NCBI RefSeq assembly: GCF_007280415.1
Contig: NZ_VKKU01000001.1
Location: 1-64,000, forward strand
DNA: 64,000 bases
Source: Sphingorhabdus contaminans
GTDB lineage: Bacteria; Pseudomonadota; Alphaproteobacteria; Sphingomonadales; Sphingomonadaceae
Reading direction: 5' to 3'
The notes beneath the pieces are model-generated. The model did no database searches and had not been told where the DNA came from. It was given only the letters and a program-made list of their open reading frames with translations. Position numbers and translations under genes: made by a program. This document shows, in pieces, positions 8,459-15,919 of this stretch (positions within the stretch are counted from its first letter, which is position 1; every line of letters starts with the position of its first letter).

Positions 8459-9295
8459 CTAGAAAGTGGCGCTGGATGTTGCAAGCCCGAACGGCACGAT
8501 CTTGTTGTCTGCGTCATGGCCGATATCGGCATGCCCCATAAAGTTGAGCCCGTTCGTGCGGCACCAGCGCTTGGCAATTTCGGTTGCGCCTTCGCCAAAG
8601 GGGCGATCATTTTCAGGAACATCGCTGACCCGGCCCAAGCGCAAACCGGCAAGGCCCATATCTTTCAAATGGCTGCTCATGTGGAAAAAAGCGCGGTCAA
8701 AGGCATAGAGATATTCGCTGACTTCTTCGATCATCAGTACATGCCCCTTCAAATCCGGCATAAGGGGCGTACCTACCATCATGGCCAGCGTCATCAGGTT
8801 GAAGGCCGCATGGCGTTCACCCGCCTGAACATGCGGTTCCAGCGATTGAGGACTGCGATGGACAATCCAGTCCAGTGCACGAATAACGGCTGCATCGCCT
8901 CCTTCGCGCCTTATGTCCGCAGGCATGGGGCCGTGGGCGAGGTGGGGAAAACCGTGGCGCTGAAGGCAACCCAGCAAATTTCCCTGATCGCTATAGCCCA
9001 TATAAAGTTTGCGATGCGCAACTTCTTTAAGGCCCGCCACCGCCTGTTCGGCGATGCGACATGCGCCATATCCGCCCCGTACGAACCAGATGGCGTCGAT
9101 AGATGGATCATTGGCGAGATCGACGAAGGCGGTCAGGCGTTCCTGATCGGTGCCAGCGAAGTGACCTTTCTCGACAAAACATTGCGGGTCGAACAATAAT
9201 TCGGCTTCGGGATGATGCAAAGCCGCCAATGCCGTCACGCGATCGGCATCCACCCGGGTAAAGGCGGTTGATGGGGCGCAAATCCCGATCTTCAT
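8459..9295 (-). CDS. S66 family LD-carboxypeptidase-like protein (murein recycling)
   Basis: The family removes the terminal D-Ala from murein tetrapeptides in the cytosol. The start at 9295 (MKIGICAPSTAF) gives 278 residues; the longer open frame is non-homologous. The family's late Glu (MIEEVSEYLYAFDR) and His (MGHADIGHD...NKIVPFG) regions are present. The nucleophile segment reads FVRGGYGACRI, where LdcA proteins have GGYGS, so the serine position is Ala followed by Cys. Activity is therefore uncertain. It is divergent from mpl, whose product uses the tripeptide that LdcA makes. Confidence 0.85.
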   Translation of the reverse strand: MKIGICAPSTAFTRVDADRVTALAALHHPEAELLFDPQCFVEKGHFAGTDQERLTAFVDLANDPSIDAIWFVRGGYGACRIAEQAVAGLKEVAHRKLYMGYSDQGNLLGCLQRHGFPHLAHGPMPADIRREGGDAAVIRALDWIVHRSPQSLEPHVQAGERHAAFNLMTLAMMVGTPLMPDLKGHVLMIEEVSEYLYAFDRAFFHMSSHLKDMGLAGLRLGRVSDVPENDRPFGEGATEIAKRWCRTNGLNFMGHADIGHDADNKIVPFGLATSSATF

Positions 9296-9384
9296 ATTTG
9301 TCCTTCCTCCCGTCCGACACTGTTCGACCACGCTTTGCCATCGTGCATGTTGCCAAAGCCAGCGCCACGCAATAGCGGGGATGG

Positions 9385-10776
9385 ATGAGCAATACCAAAT
9401 CCTATTTCTTCTGCGGCATTGGCGGGTCAGGCATGTTGCCGCTCGCCACCATTTTGGCTGAACAAGGCGCAGAAGTGGCGGGTTCCGACCGTGCACTTGA
9501 CCAAGGGCGTTTGGGAGCCAAATTCGAGTATCTGCAGGCGCGCGGCATGGACTTGTTTGCGCAGGATGGTAGCGGCCTGACACGCAGTGACCAGATTTTG
9601 GTGGCTTCCGCTGCGGTCGAGGACAGTGTGCCTGATGTCGCCAAGGCCAAAGCGCTGGGCTGTGTGCGCATGACGCGGGCCCAATTGCTCGCTCAATTGT
9701 TCAACGCATCCCCACGATCTGTCGCGGTCGGCGGGACAAGCGGCAAGTCAACGGTAACGGGAATGATCGGCTGGATCGCAAGCAAACTGTCCTGTGACCC
9801 TACGATAATGAACGGTGCCGTCATGCGGAACTTCGCCGATGCCGATGCCCCCTTTGCGAGTAGCCGGGTCGGTAAGGGAGGGCTTTTTATCAGTGAGGTG
9901 GACGAAAGCGATGGTTCGATCGCGCTATTCCAACCTGAAATTGCAGTGCTCAATAACATTACGCTTGATCATAAGAGCCTGGATGAATTGCGGCAATTGT
10001 TCGGCGATTTCGCTGCACGGGCGAAAGGCACGGTCTGGAACGCCGATGATCCTGAAAGTGTCGCGCTGATGGCGAACAAATCGGATGCAGTTTCCTTTGG
10101 CTTTGCGGCAAACGCCGATTTTCGTGCAGTCGATATGGTCGAGAAACCTTTGTCCGTAGAGTTCCGCCTTTTGGTCAAAAATACAGAACATGAAGTTCGG
10201 CTGGCTGTCCCCGGGCGACATAATGCCGCTAACGCGCTCGCCGCGCTTGCGGCCAGCGCCGGACTTGGGCTTGATCTTGAACAGGCTGTAGCCGCCCTTG
10301 GCCAGTATAAGGGCTTGGCGCGCCGTTTCGAAATAGTCGGCACAGAACGTGACATTACCGTTATTGATGACTTTGGCCATAACCCCGACAAAATCTCGGC
10401 CACACTTGATACCCTGAAAGCATTCCCGGGTCGGGTCATCGCCTTTTTCCAACCGCATGGTTTTGGCCCCCTGCGGGTAATGGGGAAAGAGCTCGCCGAG
10501 ATATTTGCGGCCAAGCTGGATAGGCAAGACAGGCTTTTCCTCTGCGATCCCGTATATTTCGGCGGTACAGTCGATAAAAGCATCGGTTCGGACAGCGTCG
10601 TCGCGGACGTCAACAGGTTGGGTACCGTTCAAGCGCTACATGTTGCTGATCGGGCGGAGTGTGGACGGCAAATCATCGCCATGGCCCGGCCAGGTGACCG
10701 TATTGTCATCATGGGCGCACGCGACGATACATTGAGCGCGTTTGCCACTGAAATTGTGGAAAAACTGCGCTCATAA
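9385..10776 (+). CDS. mpl: Mpl-type Mur ligase (UDP-MurNAc:tripeptide ligase)
   Basis: Mpl reattaches recycled L-Ala-gamma-D-Glu-meso-DAP to UDP-MurNAc, feeding peptidoglycan synthesis. The sequence shows an N-terminal Rossmann motif (FCGIGGSGMLPLA), the ATP loop GGTSGKSTVTG, a mid-domain SEVDESDGSI segment, and the C-terminal Mur domain beginning near IDDFGHNPDKI. At 463 residues it fits Mpl or MurC. Mpl is preferred because an LD-carboxypeptidase gene is divergent from it and because it is not inside a dcw cluster. The 89-base gap between the pair should hold both promoters. Confidence 0.85.
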   Translation: MSNTKSYFFCGIGGSGMLPLATILAEQGAEVAGSDRALDQGRLGAKFEYLQARGMDLFAQDGSGLTRSDQILVASAAVEDSVPDVAKAKALGCVRMTRAQLLAQLFNASPRSVAVGGTSGKSTVTGMIGWIASKLSCDPTIMNGAVMRNFADADAPFASSRVGKGGLFISEVDESDGSIALFQPEIAVLNNITLDHKSLDELRQLFGDFAARAKGTVWNADDPESVALMANKSDAVSFGFAANADFRAVDMVEKPLSVEFRLLVKNTEHEVRLAVPGRHNAANALAALAASAGLGLDLEQAVAALGQYKGLARRFEIVGTERDITVIDDFGHNPDKISATLDTLKAFPGRVIAFFQPHGFGPLRVMGKELAEIFAAKLDRQDRLFLCDPVYFGGTVDKSIGSDSVVADVNRLGTVQALHVADRAECGRQIIAMARPGDRIVIMGARDDTLSAFATEIVEKLRS

Positions 10777-10829
10777 ATTTTTTTTGAAAACATGGTAAAG
10801 AAATTGCGACAGCGTCCGTTTCTCCAGCC

Positions 10830-11957
10830 ATGAGCAGCATTTCTTTAGATATTGGTGAGAGTAGCGAGCCTTCGGGCGGTCTGTTGAAGTGGCTTTTGGG
10901 TCGCAAATCGGAAACCCGCACGCCGGGTGTGCGTGAGGAGCTGTCGCGTGACGACCGCTTCATGATGCGCCACGGTGCGATGGTGGAAGATATATGCGAG
11001 TTCTTGGCGCGGGCGGGGCTCGATCCGATCCCGGACCATTATGAACTCGCCTGGCTGTACCTCGCAGGTGCATCGAGCACACAACGTCACATGATCGAGG
11101 CCCATATGCTCGAGCATGGAGGTATTTCACCCGTTCATGCCTCGGGTTTGCTCGATGTCATGCGCAACGCAATCAGCGAGCGTGAACTGGCTGCAATGGT
11201 CGAAAAAGCCAAAAGCGACATCAACGAAGCGCAGTTGACAGCCGACCGGTCCGGTCAGGATGTCGCGAATTTTGGCGCGGCCTTGGGGGTTTCGGTCGAT
11301 TCACTCTCCAATCCCGAAGCAGCGCGCGAAGCGATTTCCAAGCTTCAGGTTCTTACGCAGAATATGATGGAGCGAGCGGCCAAGGCCGAGGCAGAGTTGC
11401 GTGAACGCTCAAAAGCGATGTCTCAGCTAAAAAGTCGTTTAGTGCAAAGCCAGAAGCAGGCTTTGAGTGATGCGCTGACTGGACTTCCCAACCGTCGTGC
11501 ATTCGACCTGCAGTTGGACGAGGCCATTGAGGTCGCTCATGAGACCAAAAAGCCACTATCTGTTGCCTTTTGTGACATCGACTTTTTTAAGAAGGTCAAT
11601 GACACGCACGGCCACGCTGTTGGGGATCGTGTGATCAAGCACGTGGCCCAAGTGCTGAAAAACTGTGCGGGCGCGAAGGCGCATGTGGCGCGCCACGGCG
11701 GCGAGGAATATGCGTTGCTTTTCGAAAACATGAACGCGTCGCTTGCTTGCGATCTTCTGAATAGCGCGCGTGCCCGTCTGGATGCCAAACGTCTGGTTGC
11801 CAAGGACACCAATGTGTCGATCGGTGAAGTCACCATATCCTGTGGCGTTGCAACGCTCCAGATTGGCGAAACCGGCGCATCGATGCTTTCCCGAGCGGAT
11901 CAGGCATTGTATGAAGCGAAGAACACAGGACGTAACCGCATTTGCATCGCGCCCTGA
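10830..11957 (+). CDS. GGDEF-domain diguanylate cyclase
   Basis: The protein makes cyclic di-GMP from two GTP. The C-terminal GGDEF domain (about residues 205-375) has DALTGLPNRRAF, the metal-binding FCDIDFFKKVND and the active-site loop ARHGGEEYALLF, a GGEEY variant of the type compatible with activity. The RxxD inhibitory site expected just before this loop is absent. The N-terminal half (about 1-180) matches no sensory domain I recognise; residues 165-205 look like a coiled-coil linker. It is 375 residues with no membrane helix, so it is probably cytosolic. The start ATG at 10830 lies 53 bases after mpl. Confidence 0.93.
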   Translation: MSSISLDIGESSEPSGGLLKWLLGRKSETRTPGVREELSRDDRFMMRHGAMVEDICEFLARAGLDPIPDHYELAWLYLAGASSTQRHMIEAHMLEHGGISPVHASGLLDVMRNAISERELAAMVEKAKSDINEAQLTADRSGQDVANFGAALGVSVDSLSNPEAAREAISKLQVLTQNMMERAAKAEAELRERSKAMSQLKSRLVQSQKQALSDALTGLPNRRAFDLQLDEAIEVAHETKKPLSVAFCDIDFFKKVNDTHGHAVGDRVIKHVAQVLKNCAGAKAHVARHGGEEYALLFENMNASLACDLLNSARARLDAKRLVAKDTNVSIGEVTISCGVATLQIGETGASMLSRADQALYEAKNTGRNRICIAP

Positions 11958-12043
11958 GTTCTCCAACGGCTGATTTCCCAGTTCAAAACTAATGGCGGCG
12001 CTTCAATGGCCGAATCGCTTGCATTTCCGGCAAAACCCACCTA

Positions 12044-12101
12044 AGCGCCCCACTTCGCTCAGGCCAGCCTGATCGAAAAGGAAGAAAGCCGGAGGGGCGT
12101 T
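12044..12101 (+). promoter_or_regulatory. Candidate S6:S18-binding leader of rpsF
   Basis: AGCGCCCC (12044-12051) can pair with GGGGCGTT (12094-12101), enclosing a second possible stem (CTTCG with CGAAA). A CCG trinucleotide (12089-12091) lies unpaired on the 3' side just before the closing stem. A hairpin with a CCG in the 3' internal loop is the known layout of the S6:S18 autoregulatory RNA motif. It ends 44 bases before the rpsF start. Pairing was done by eye. Confidence 0.4.
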
Positions 12102-12145
12102 CGCATGGTGCGGCGTCAGCGATCGGTAAGAACAAGGAAACGCCC

Positions 12146-12565
12146 ATGCCGCTGTACGAGCATGTATTTTTGGCGCGTCAGGACCTGTCTCAGGCCCAAG
12201 TTGATGCGCTGGCTGAAAATGCCACCAAGATTGTGGAAGACAATAAAGGCAAGGTTGTAAAGACCGAAACCTGGGGTCTTCGCACATTGACCTACAAAAT
12301 CCAAAAGAACCGCAAAGCGCATTTCGTGATGCTCGAGATCGATGCTTCCGGCGACACCATCGCCGAACTGGAGCGTCAGACTCGCATGAACGAAGATGTG
12401 ATCCGCTACATGACCGTCCGCGTTGACGAGCATGAAAAGGGTCCCTCGGTGATGATGCGTAAGAGCGACCGTCCTGAGCGTAGCGAACGTGGTGGTTTTG
12501 GCGGCGATCGCGACCGTGGTGCTCCGCGTGGCGACCGCGCACCCCGTGCAGAGCAGGAGGCATAA
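12146..12565 (+). CDS. rpsF: 30S ribosomal protein S6
   Basis: S6 binds S18 on the platform of the small ribosomal subunit. The N-terminus [15 protein letters not shown] and the core [22 protein letters not shown] are characteristic. A charged Arg/Gly-rich tail (about residues 105-139, many RGDR-like pieces) extends beyond the S6 fold, as in other alphaproteobacteria. It is the first gene of the rpsF-rpsR-rplI operon. Confidence 0.98.
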   Translation: MPLYEHVFLARQDLSQAQVDALAENATKIVEDNKGKVVKTETWGLRTLTYKIQKNRKAHFVMLEIDASGDTIAELERQTRMNEDVIRYMTVRVDEHEKGPSVMMRKSDRPERSERGGFGGDRDRGAPRGDRAPRAEQEA

Positions 12566-12568
12566 ATC

Positions 12569-12793
12569 ATGGCACGTCCATTTTTCCGTCGTCGCAAGTC
12601 CTGCCCGTTCCAGGGTAAAGATGCGCCAAAGATCGATTATAAAGATGTACGCCTTCTTCAGGGCTACATTTCCGAGCGTGGCAAGATTGTACCGTCGCGC
12701 ATCACCGCCGTTTCGGCAAAGAAGCAGCGTGAGCTGGGCCAGGCTATCAAGCGCGCCCGTCACATCGGCCTGCTTCCCTACATCGTGAAGTAA
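12569..12793 (+). CDS. rpsR: 30S ribosomal protein S18
   Basis: This 74-residue basic protein pairs with S6 in the 30S platform. It shows an N-terminal [12 protein letters not shown] segment, then [14 protein letters not shown] and the conserved [22 protein letters not shown] core. It follows rpsF by three bases and precedes rplI by 11, with AGGAG before rpsF's stop region serving as its ribosome-binding site. Confidence 0.98.
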   Translation: MARPFFRRRKSCPFQGKDAPKIDYKDVRLLQGYISERGKIVPSRITAVSAKKQRELGQAIKRARHIGLLPYIVK

Positions 12794-12804
12794 GGAGCCG
12801 CGAT

Positions 12805-13485
12805 ATGGATATCATACTTCTCGAACGCGTTGAAAAGCTGGGCGGCATTGGTGACGTTGTCACTGTGAAAGACGGCTATGCACGCAACTTCTTGTTGCCA
12901 AACAAGAAGGCTCTTCGTGCCAACGAAGCCAACCGCAAGGTTTTTGAAGCCAACCGTGCCAAGATTGAAGCCGACAATGCGTCGCGTCGCGAAGCTGCGA
13001 TGGCTGCTTCGGGTAATGTCGAAGGCAAGCAGATCGTTCTGATCCGCGCTGCGTCGCAAACCGGACAGCTTTACGGTTCGGTATCGGTCAAGGATATCGT
13101 TGACGGCCTGAATGCCCAGGACGCAAAGGTAGCCAAGAGCATGATCGTGCTGGAACGCCCGATCAAGACCTTGGGTCTTTTTGACGTGAAGGTTGTTCTG
13201 CACCCTGAAGTTACCGTCACTGTTCAGGTCAATGTCGCCCGTTCGGACGACGAAGCCGAGCTGCAGAAAGACGGCGTCAATGTTCTCGAGCAGATGTTTG
13301 AAGCCGAACAGGCCGAAATCGCTGCCGAAGCTATCGAAGCTCAGGTTGAAGCCGAAGCAGCTGCCGACGCAGCCGCGGCAGCGGAAGCCGAAGCCAATGC
13401 GAAGCGCCGCGAAGAGCAGGCCGCAGCCAAGGCTGCCGCTGAAGCAGAAGGCGGTCTTTCCGCAGACGCTGGCGACGACGCTTAA
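12805..13485 (+). CDS. rplI: 50S ribosomal protein L9, with long C-terminal extension
   Basis: L9 binds 23S rRNA and supports reading-frame maintenance. The N-terminal MDIILLERVEKLGGIGDVVTVKDGYARNFL block is typical, joined by a helix to the C-terminal RNA-binding domain ending near residue 150. A further 70 or so residues form an Ala/Glu-rich, probably helical tail (IAAEAIEAQVEAEAAADAAAAAEAEAN and similar; composition only). At 226 residues it is longer than the usual 150. The operon ends with a clear terminator 24 bases on. Confidence 0.97.
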   Translation: MDIILLERVEKLGGIGDVVTVKDGYARNFLLPNKKALRANEANRKVFEANRAKIEADNASRREAAMAASGNVEGKQIVLIRAASQTGQLYGSVSVKDIVDGLNAQDAKVAKSMIVLERPIKTLGLFDVKVVLHPEVTVTVQVNVARSDDEAELQKDGVNVLEQMFEAEQAEIAAEAIEAQVEAEAAADAAAAAEAEANAKRREEQAAAKAAAEAEGGLSADAGDDA

Positions 13486-13508
13486 GTTTTTCGTCACGAA
13501 ACAGAATG

Positions 13509-13540
13509 GCCGCCTGATTGAAAGATCGGGCGGCTTTTTT
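13509..13540 (+). terminator. Rho-independent terminator of the rpsF-rpsR-rplI operon
   Basis: GCCGCCTGAT (13509-13518) pairs with ATCGGGCGGC (13525-13534) over 10 bp around a 6-nt loop, followed by six T (13535-13540). It argues against the TTG at 13518, inside the stem, as a start for the next gene. Confidence 0.88.
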
Positions 13541-13565
13541 GTTGCCCCCTGAAAATTTTCCGGCA

Positions 13566-14072
13566 TTGAACGCACCTGTTATCATTACTGCGGAAATGGG
13601 AAAGGCGGACCAGGCCTGGGCAAACGCATTGCGCCGGGAACATTACCCCGCCGACCGGAATGTTGTTGATGCCCATATCACCCTTTTCCACCATCTTCCG
13701 CCTGACAGCCTGGACGAAATCAAATCCAGACTATCGACCGTTGCAAAAGAATATCCTGTCCCCGATGCCTTTTTGTCCGATGTCATCCTGCTCGGAAACG
13801 GAGTTGCCTATCGGATTTTGAGTGAAGCGTTGCTGGCGATCCGCGAAGATCTGGCGTCGGGCTTGCAGGGATTGCTGATCCCCCAGGATCAAGTGCCGCC
13901 GCGGCTGCACATTACGATACAAAATAAGGTTGAATCACGACGCGCCAAAGCCCTCCATGCGGTTTTGAGTCGTGACTTTGTGCCGCGTCCGCTGGTCATA
14001 ACAGGACTTGCTGCCCATTATTATCGTGGCGGACCATGGGCTAGGATCGGAAGCTGGAAATTTCGGGGCTGA
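13566..14072 (+). CDS. 2'-5' RNA ligase family (2H phosphoesterase) protein
   Basis: Two HxTx motifs define the 2H phosphoesterase superfamily: DAHITLFHHL in the first half and RLHITIQNK in the second. Members cut or join 2'-5' phosphodiester or 2',3'-cyclic ends of RNA; the true substrate is unknown here. The start is uncertain. The frame opens at TTG 13518, but that codon is inside the upstream terminator; TTG 13566 (giving MNAPVIITAEMGKADQAW, 168 residues) fits the family N-terminus, and ATG 13596 is a shorter option. No strong ribosome-binding site is visible for any. Confidence 0.82.
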   Translation: MNAPVIITAEMGKADQAWANALRREHYPADRNVVDAHITLFHHLPPDSLDEIKSRLSTVAKEYPVPDAFLSDVILLGNGVAYRILSEALLAIREDLASGLQGLLIPQDQVPPRLHITIQNKVESRRAKALHAVLSRDFVPRPLVITGLAAHYYRGGPWARIGSWKFRG

Positions 14073-14149
14073 CAGCCCTTGACCCGCCTTTAACCCCCGC
14101 TTATAGCGCCGCGTGCTTTCCCGCCACTGACGGGATTCATGCTTGGTAT

Positions 14150-14226
14150 GGCGAAGTAGCTCAGCTGGTTAGAGCGGTGGAATCATAATCCATAGGTCGG
14201 GGGTTCAAGTCCCTCCTTCGCTACCA
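14150..14226 (+). tRNA. tRNA-Met (anticodon CAT, elongator type)
   Basis: A full cloverleaf can be drawn: acceptor GGCGAAG/CTTCGCT with a G-U end pair, D-arm GCTCAGCTGGTTAGAGC, anticodon stem GTGGA/TCCAT with loop ATCATAA giving anticodon CAT, and T-arm GGGGGTTCAAGTCCCTC. The encoded ACCA end is present. The lack of three G-C pairs in the anticodon stem indicates elongator rather than initiator Met. Confidence 0.96.
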
Positions 14227-14258
14227 AGACATTCTGCCCCCCTCAAACTTGTATGCAC

Positions 14259-15764
14259 TCAAGCCGGTGCCGGGCAATATTTCTGCAAATAGTCTCCATG
14301 ACTCGGCATATGCTGCACAACGAAGCGGATCGATTGCTCCATGGCATCCATTTCCTTGGCAGTCGCAGGTTCCCTGACGGCGTCAGCCATCGGGTTATGT
14401 CCGCCCATCATGATACCCTGGCCCATCATTACCGCTGCCCAGCTTGTTTCTGTGAACAACTCGTCATCCTCGCGGAAAATCTGCCCATTCAAGCGGAACA
14501 GGTCGGTTTTTTCAGTCAGGGTCTCGGGCACGGCCATGTTGCGGCAATAGTCCCAAAAGGGACTGTCGTCGCGGGTGGTCGTATTATAGTGGAGGATCAG
14601 GAAGTCCCGGATACGGGCATATTCTTTGCCGGTAAGGCGGTTGAAGGCATCTTCCTGTGCCTGTGTGATACCATCAAGCGACAATAGCGCGATCAGCTTG
14701 TTTATACCTGTGTTGATTAAGTGGATTGATGTCGATTCCAGCGGCTCCATGAAACCGGCTGACAGGCCGAGAGCCACGACATTTTTGTTCCAGAACTTCT
14801 TCCTGCGGCCGGTTGTAAAGCGCAGATAATTGGGGTCGGCACCCGGCTTTCCTGCAATGTTCCCGAGCAAAATCGACAGCGCCTCGTCATCCGACATGAA
14901 CTCACTGCAATAAACATGTCCGTTGCCGTTGCGATGTTGCAGCGGAACCTGCCATTGCCAGCCCGCTGTGTGTGCGGTGGCGCGGGTGTAGGGCAGGGGA
15001 CCGCTTCCATCCTCACGCACACAGGGAAGAGCAACCGCCCTGTTGCAGGGAAGAAAATTGGTCCAGTCTTCATAACCGGTTTTCAGCGCCTGCTCGATCA
15101 ATAAGCCGCGAAAACCCGAGCAGTCCACGAACAGATCGCCCTCAATGACGTCGCCATTGTCCATTGTTACCGAAGAAACAAATCCATTCTCGCCGTTGAG
15201 CGCGACATCGGCCACTTTGCCTTCACGGCGGACAACGCCCCGCTTTTCGGCATAGGCGCGCAAATAGCGGGCATAGCGGCCGGCATCGAGATGATATGCG
15301 TAGTTTACGGGCGGCAAGTCTTCGCGCTGGTAATCCTCGGTGCGCGCAAATCGACCAAAATGTGCGGCCATCGTTTCGATATTGAATACCTGGATCGGTC
15401 GCTTGTCACCTGCCTGATGATATTTGTGCCAGACATGATGGAAGGATATGCCTTCCACCTGATATCCATATGCGCCGAAGGGATGGATATAGCTATCGCC
15501 CAATTTGCCCCAATTCACGAACTGGATGCCAAGCTTGAAACTGCCTTGCACAGCGGACAACATCTCGCGTTCGTCTACTTCAAGCAGGCGGTTGAAATCG
15601 AGGAAGGGTGGTATCGTCGCCTCGCCCACGCCAACCGTGCCTATTTCTTCGGACTCGATCAGGGTAATGTCGACAGGACGGCCTGCGCGAAGCCGTGACA
15701 AGGCTGCGGCAGTCATCCAGCCTGCCGTTCCTCCACCTACGATGATTATTTTTTCGATAGCCAT
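14259..15764 (-). CDS. Flavin-dependent tryptophan halogenase family protein
   Basis: This 501-residue FAD enzyme belongs to the tryptophan halogenase family. The FAD-binding IIIVGGGTAGWMTAAAL lies at the N-terminus, followed by VGVGEATIPPF. Residues that matter in PrnA-type halogenases are all present: K77 in SFKLGIQF, a W269-x-W271-x-P motif (GWQWQVPL) and E343 in MEPLESTSIHL. The halogenation chemistry thus looks possible, but the substrate is unknown. Such genes are commonly found beside TonB-dependent receptors of sugar loci in Caulobacter and sphingomonads; here the gene is divergent from one and shares its regulatory region. No flavin reductase gene is adjacent. Confidence 0.93.
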   Translation of the reverse strand: MAIEKIIIVGGGTAGWMTAAALSRLRAGRPVDITLIESEEIGTVGVGEATIPPFLDFNRLLEVDEREMLSAVQGSFKLGIQFVNWGKLGDSYIHPFGAYGYQVEGISFHHVWHKYHQAGDKRPIQVFNIETMAAHFGRFARTEDYQREDLPPVNYAYHLDAGRYARYLRAYAEKRGVVRREGKVADVALNGENGFVSSVTMDNGDVIEGDLFVDCSGFRGLLIEQALKTGYEDWTNFLPCNRAVALPCVREDGSGPLPYTRATAHTAGWQWQVPLQHRNGNGHVYCSEFMSDDEALSILLGNIAGKPGADPNYLRFTTGRRKKFWNKNVVALGLSAGFMEPLESTSIHLINTGINKLIALLSLDGITQAQEDAFNRLTGKEYARIRDFLILHYNTTTRDDSPFWDYCRNMAVPETLTEKTDLFRLNGQIFREDDELFTETSWAAVMMGQGIMMGGHNPMADAVREPATAKEMDAMEQSIRFVVQHMPSHGDYLQKYCPAPA

Positions 15765-15814
15765 GATTACCTGCCATTCATGATAGTCGGGGCATCATAG
15801 CGCAAGTGTGAAAA

Positions 15815-15850
15815 TTGTGAACGTTCATTTTGTATCTTGTGAACGCTCTC
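15815..15850. promoter_or_regulatory. Candidate LacI-family operators between halogenase and TonB receptor genes
   Basis: TTGTGAACG occurs twice, at 15815-15823 and 15837-15845, exactly 22 bases apart (about two helical turns). The first copy includes the perfect palindrome TGAACGTTCA (15818-15827) with the central CG typical of LacI-family operators. The same element is upstream of the GH3 gene (26189). A LacI-type gene lies in this locus. The site is 51 bases before the halogenase start and 70-105 bases before the receptor start. Confidence 0.62.
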
Positions 15851-15919
15851 AATTCAAGTTATGCCTTGGGATAACGGTGGGAGAAATGCCCCCGGCTAAA
15901 AGCATTCAGGGAGGATCAT

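Noticed and set aside
9385-10776. MurC rather than Mpl
   Set aside because: The Mur motifs fit both, but isolation from the dcw cluster and the divergent LD-carboxypeptidase gene favour Mpl.
13518-13565. Upstream TTG start for the 2H phosphoesterase
   Set aside because: The codon lies inside the stem of the ribosomal-operon terminator, and the added residues look like translated terminator.
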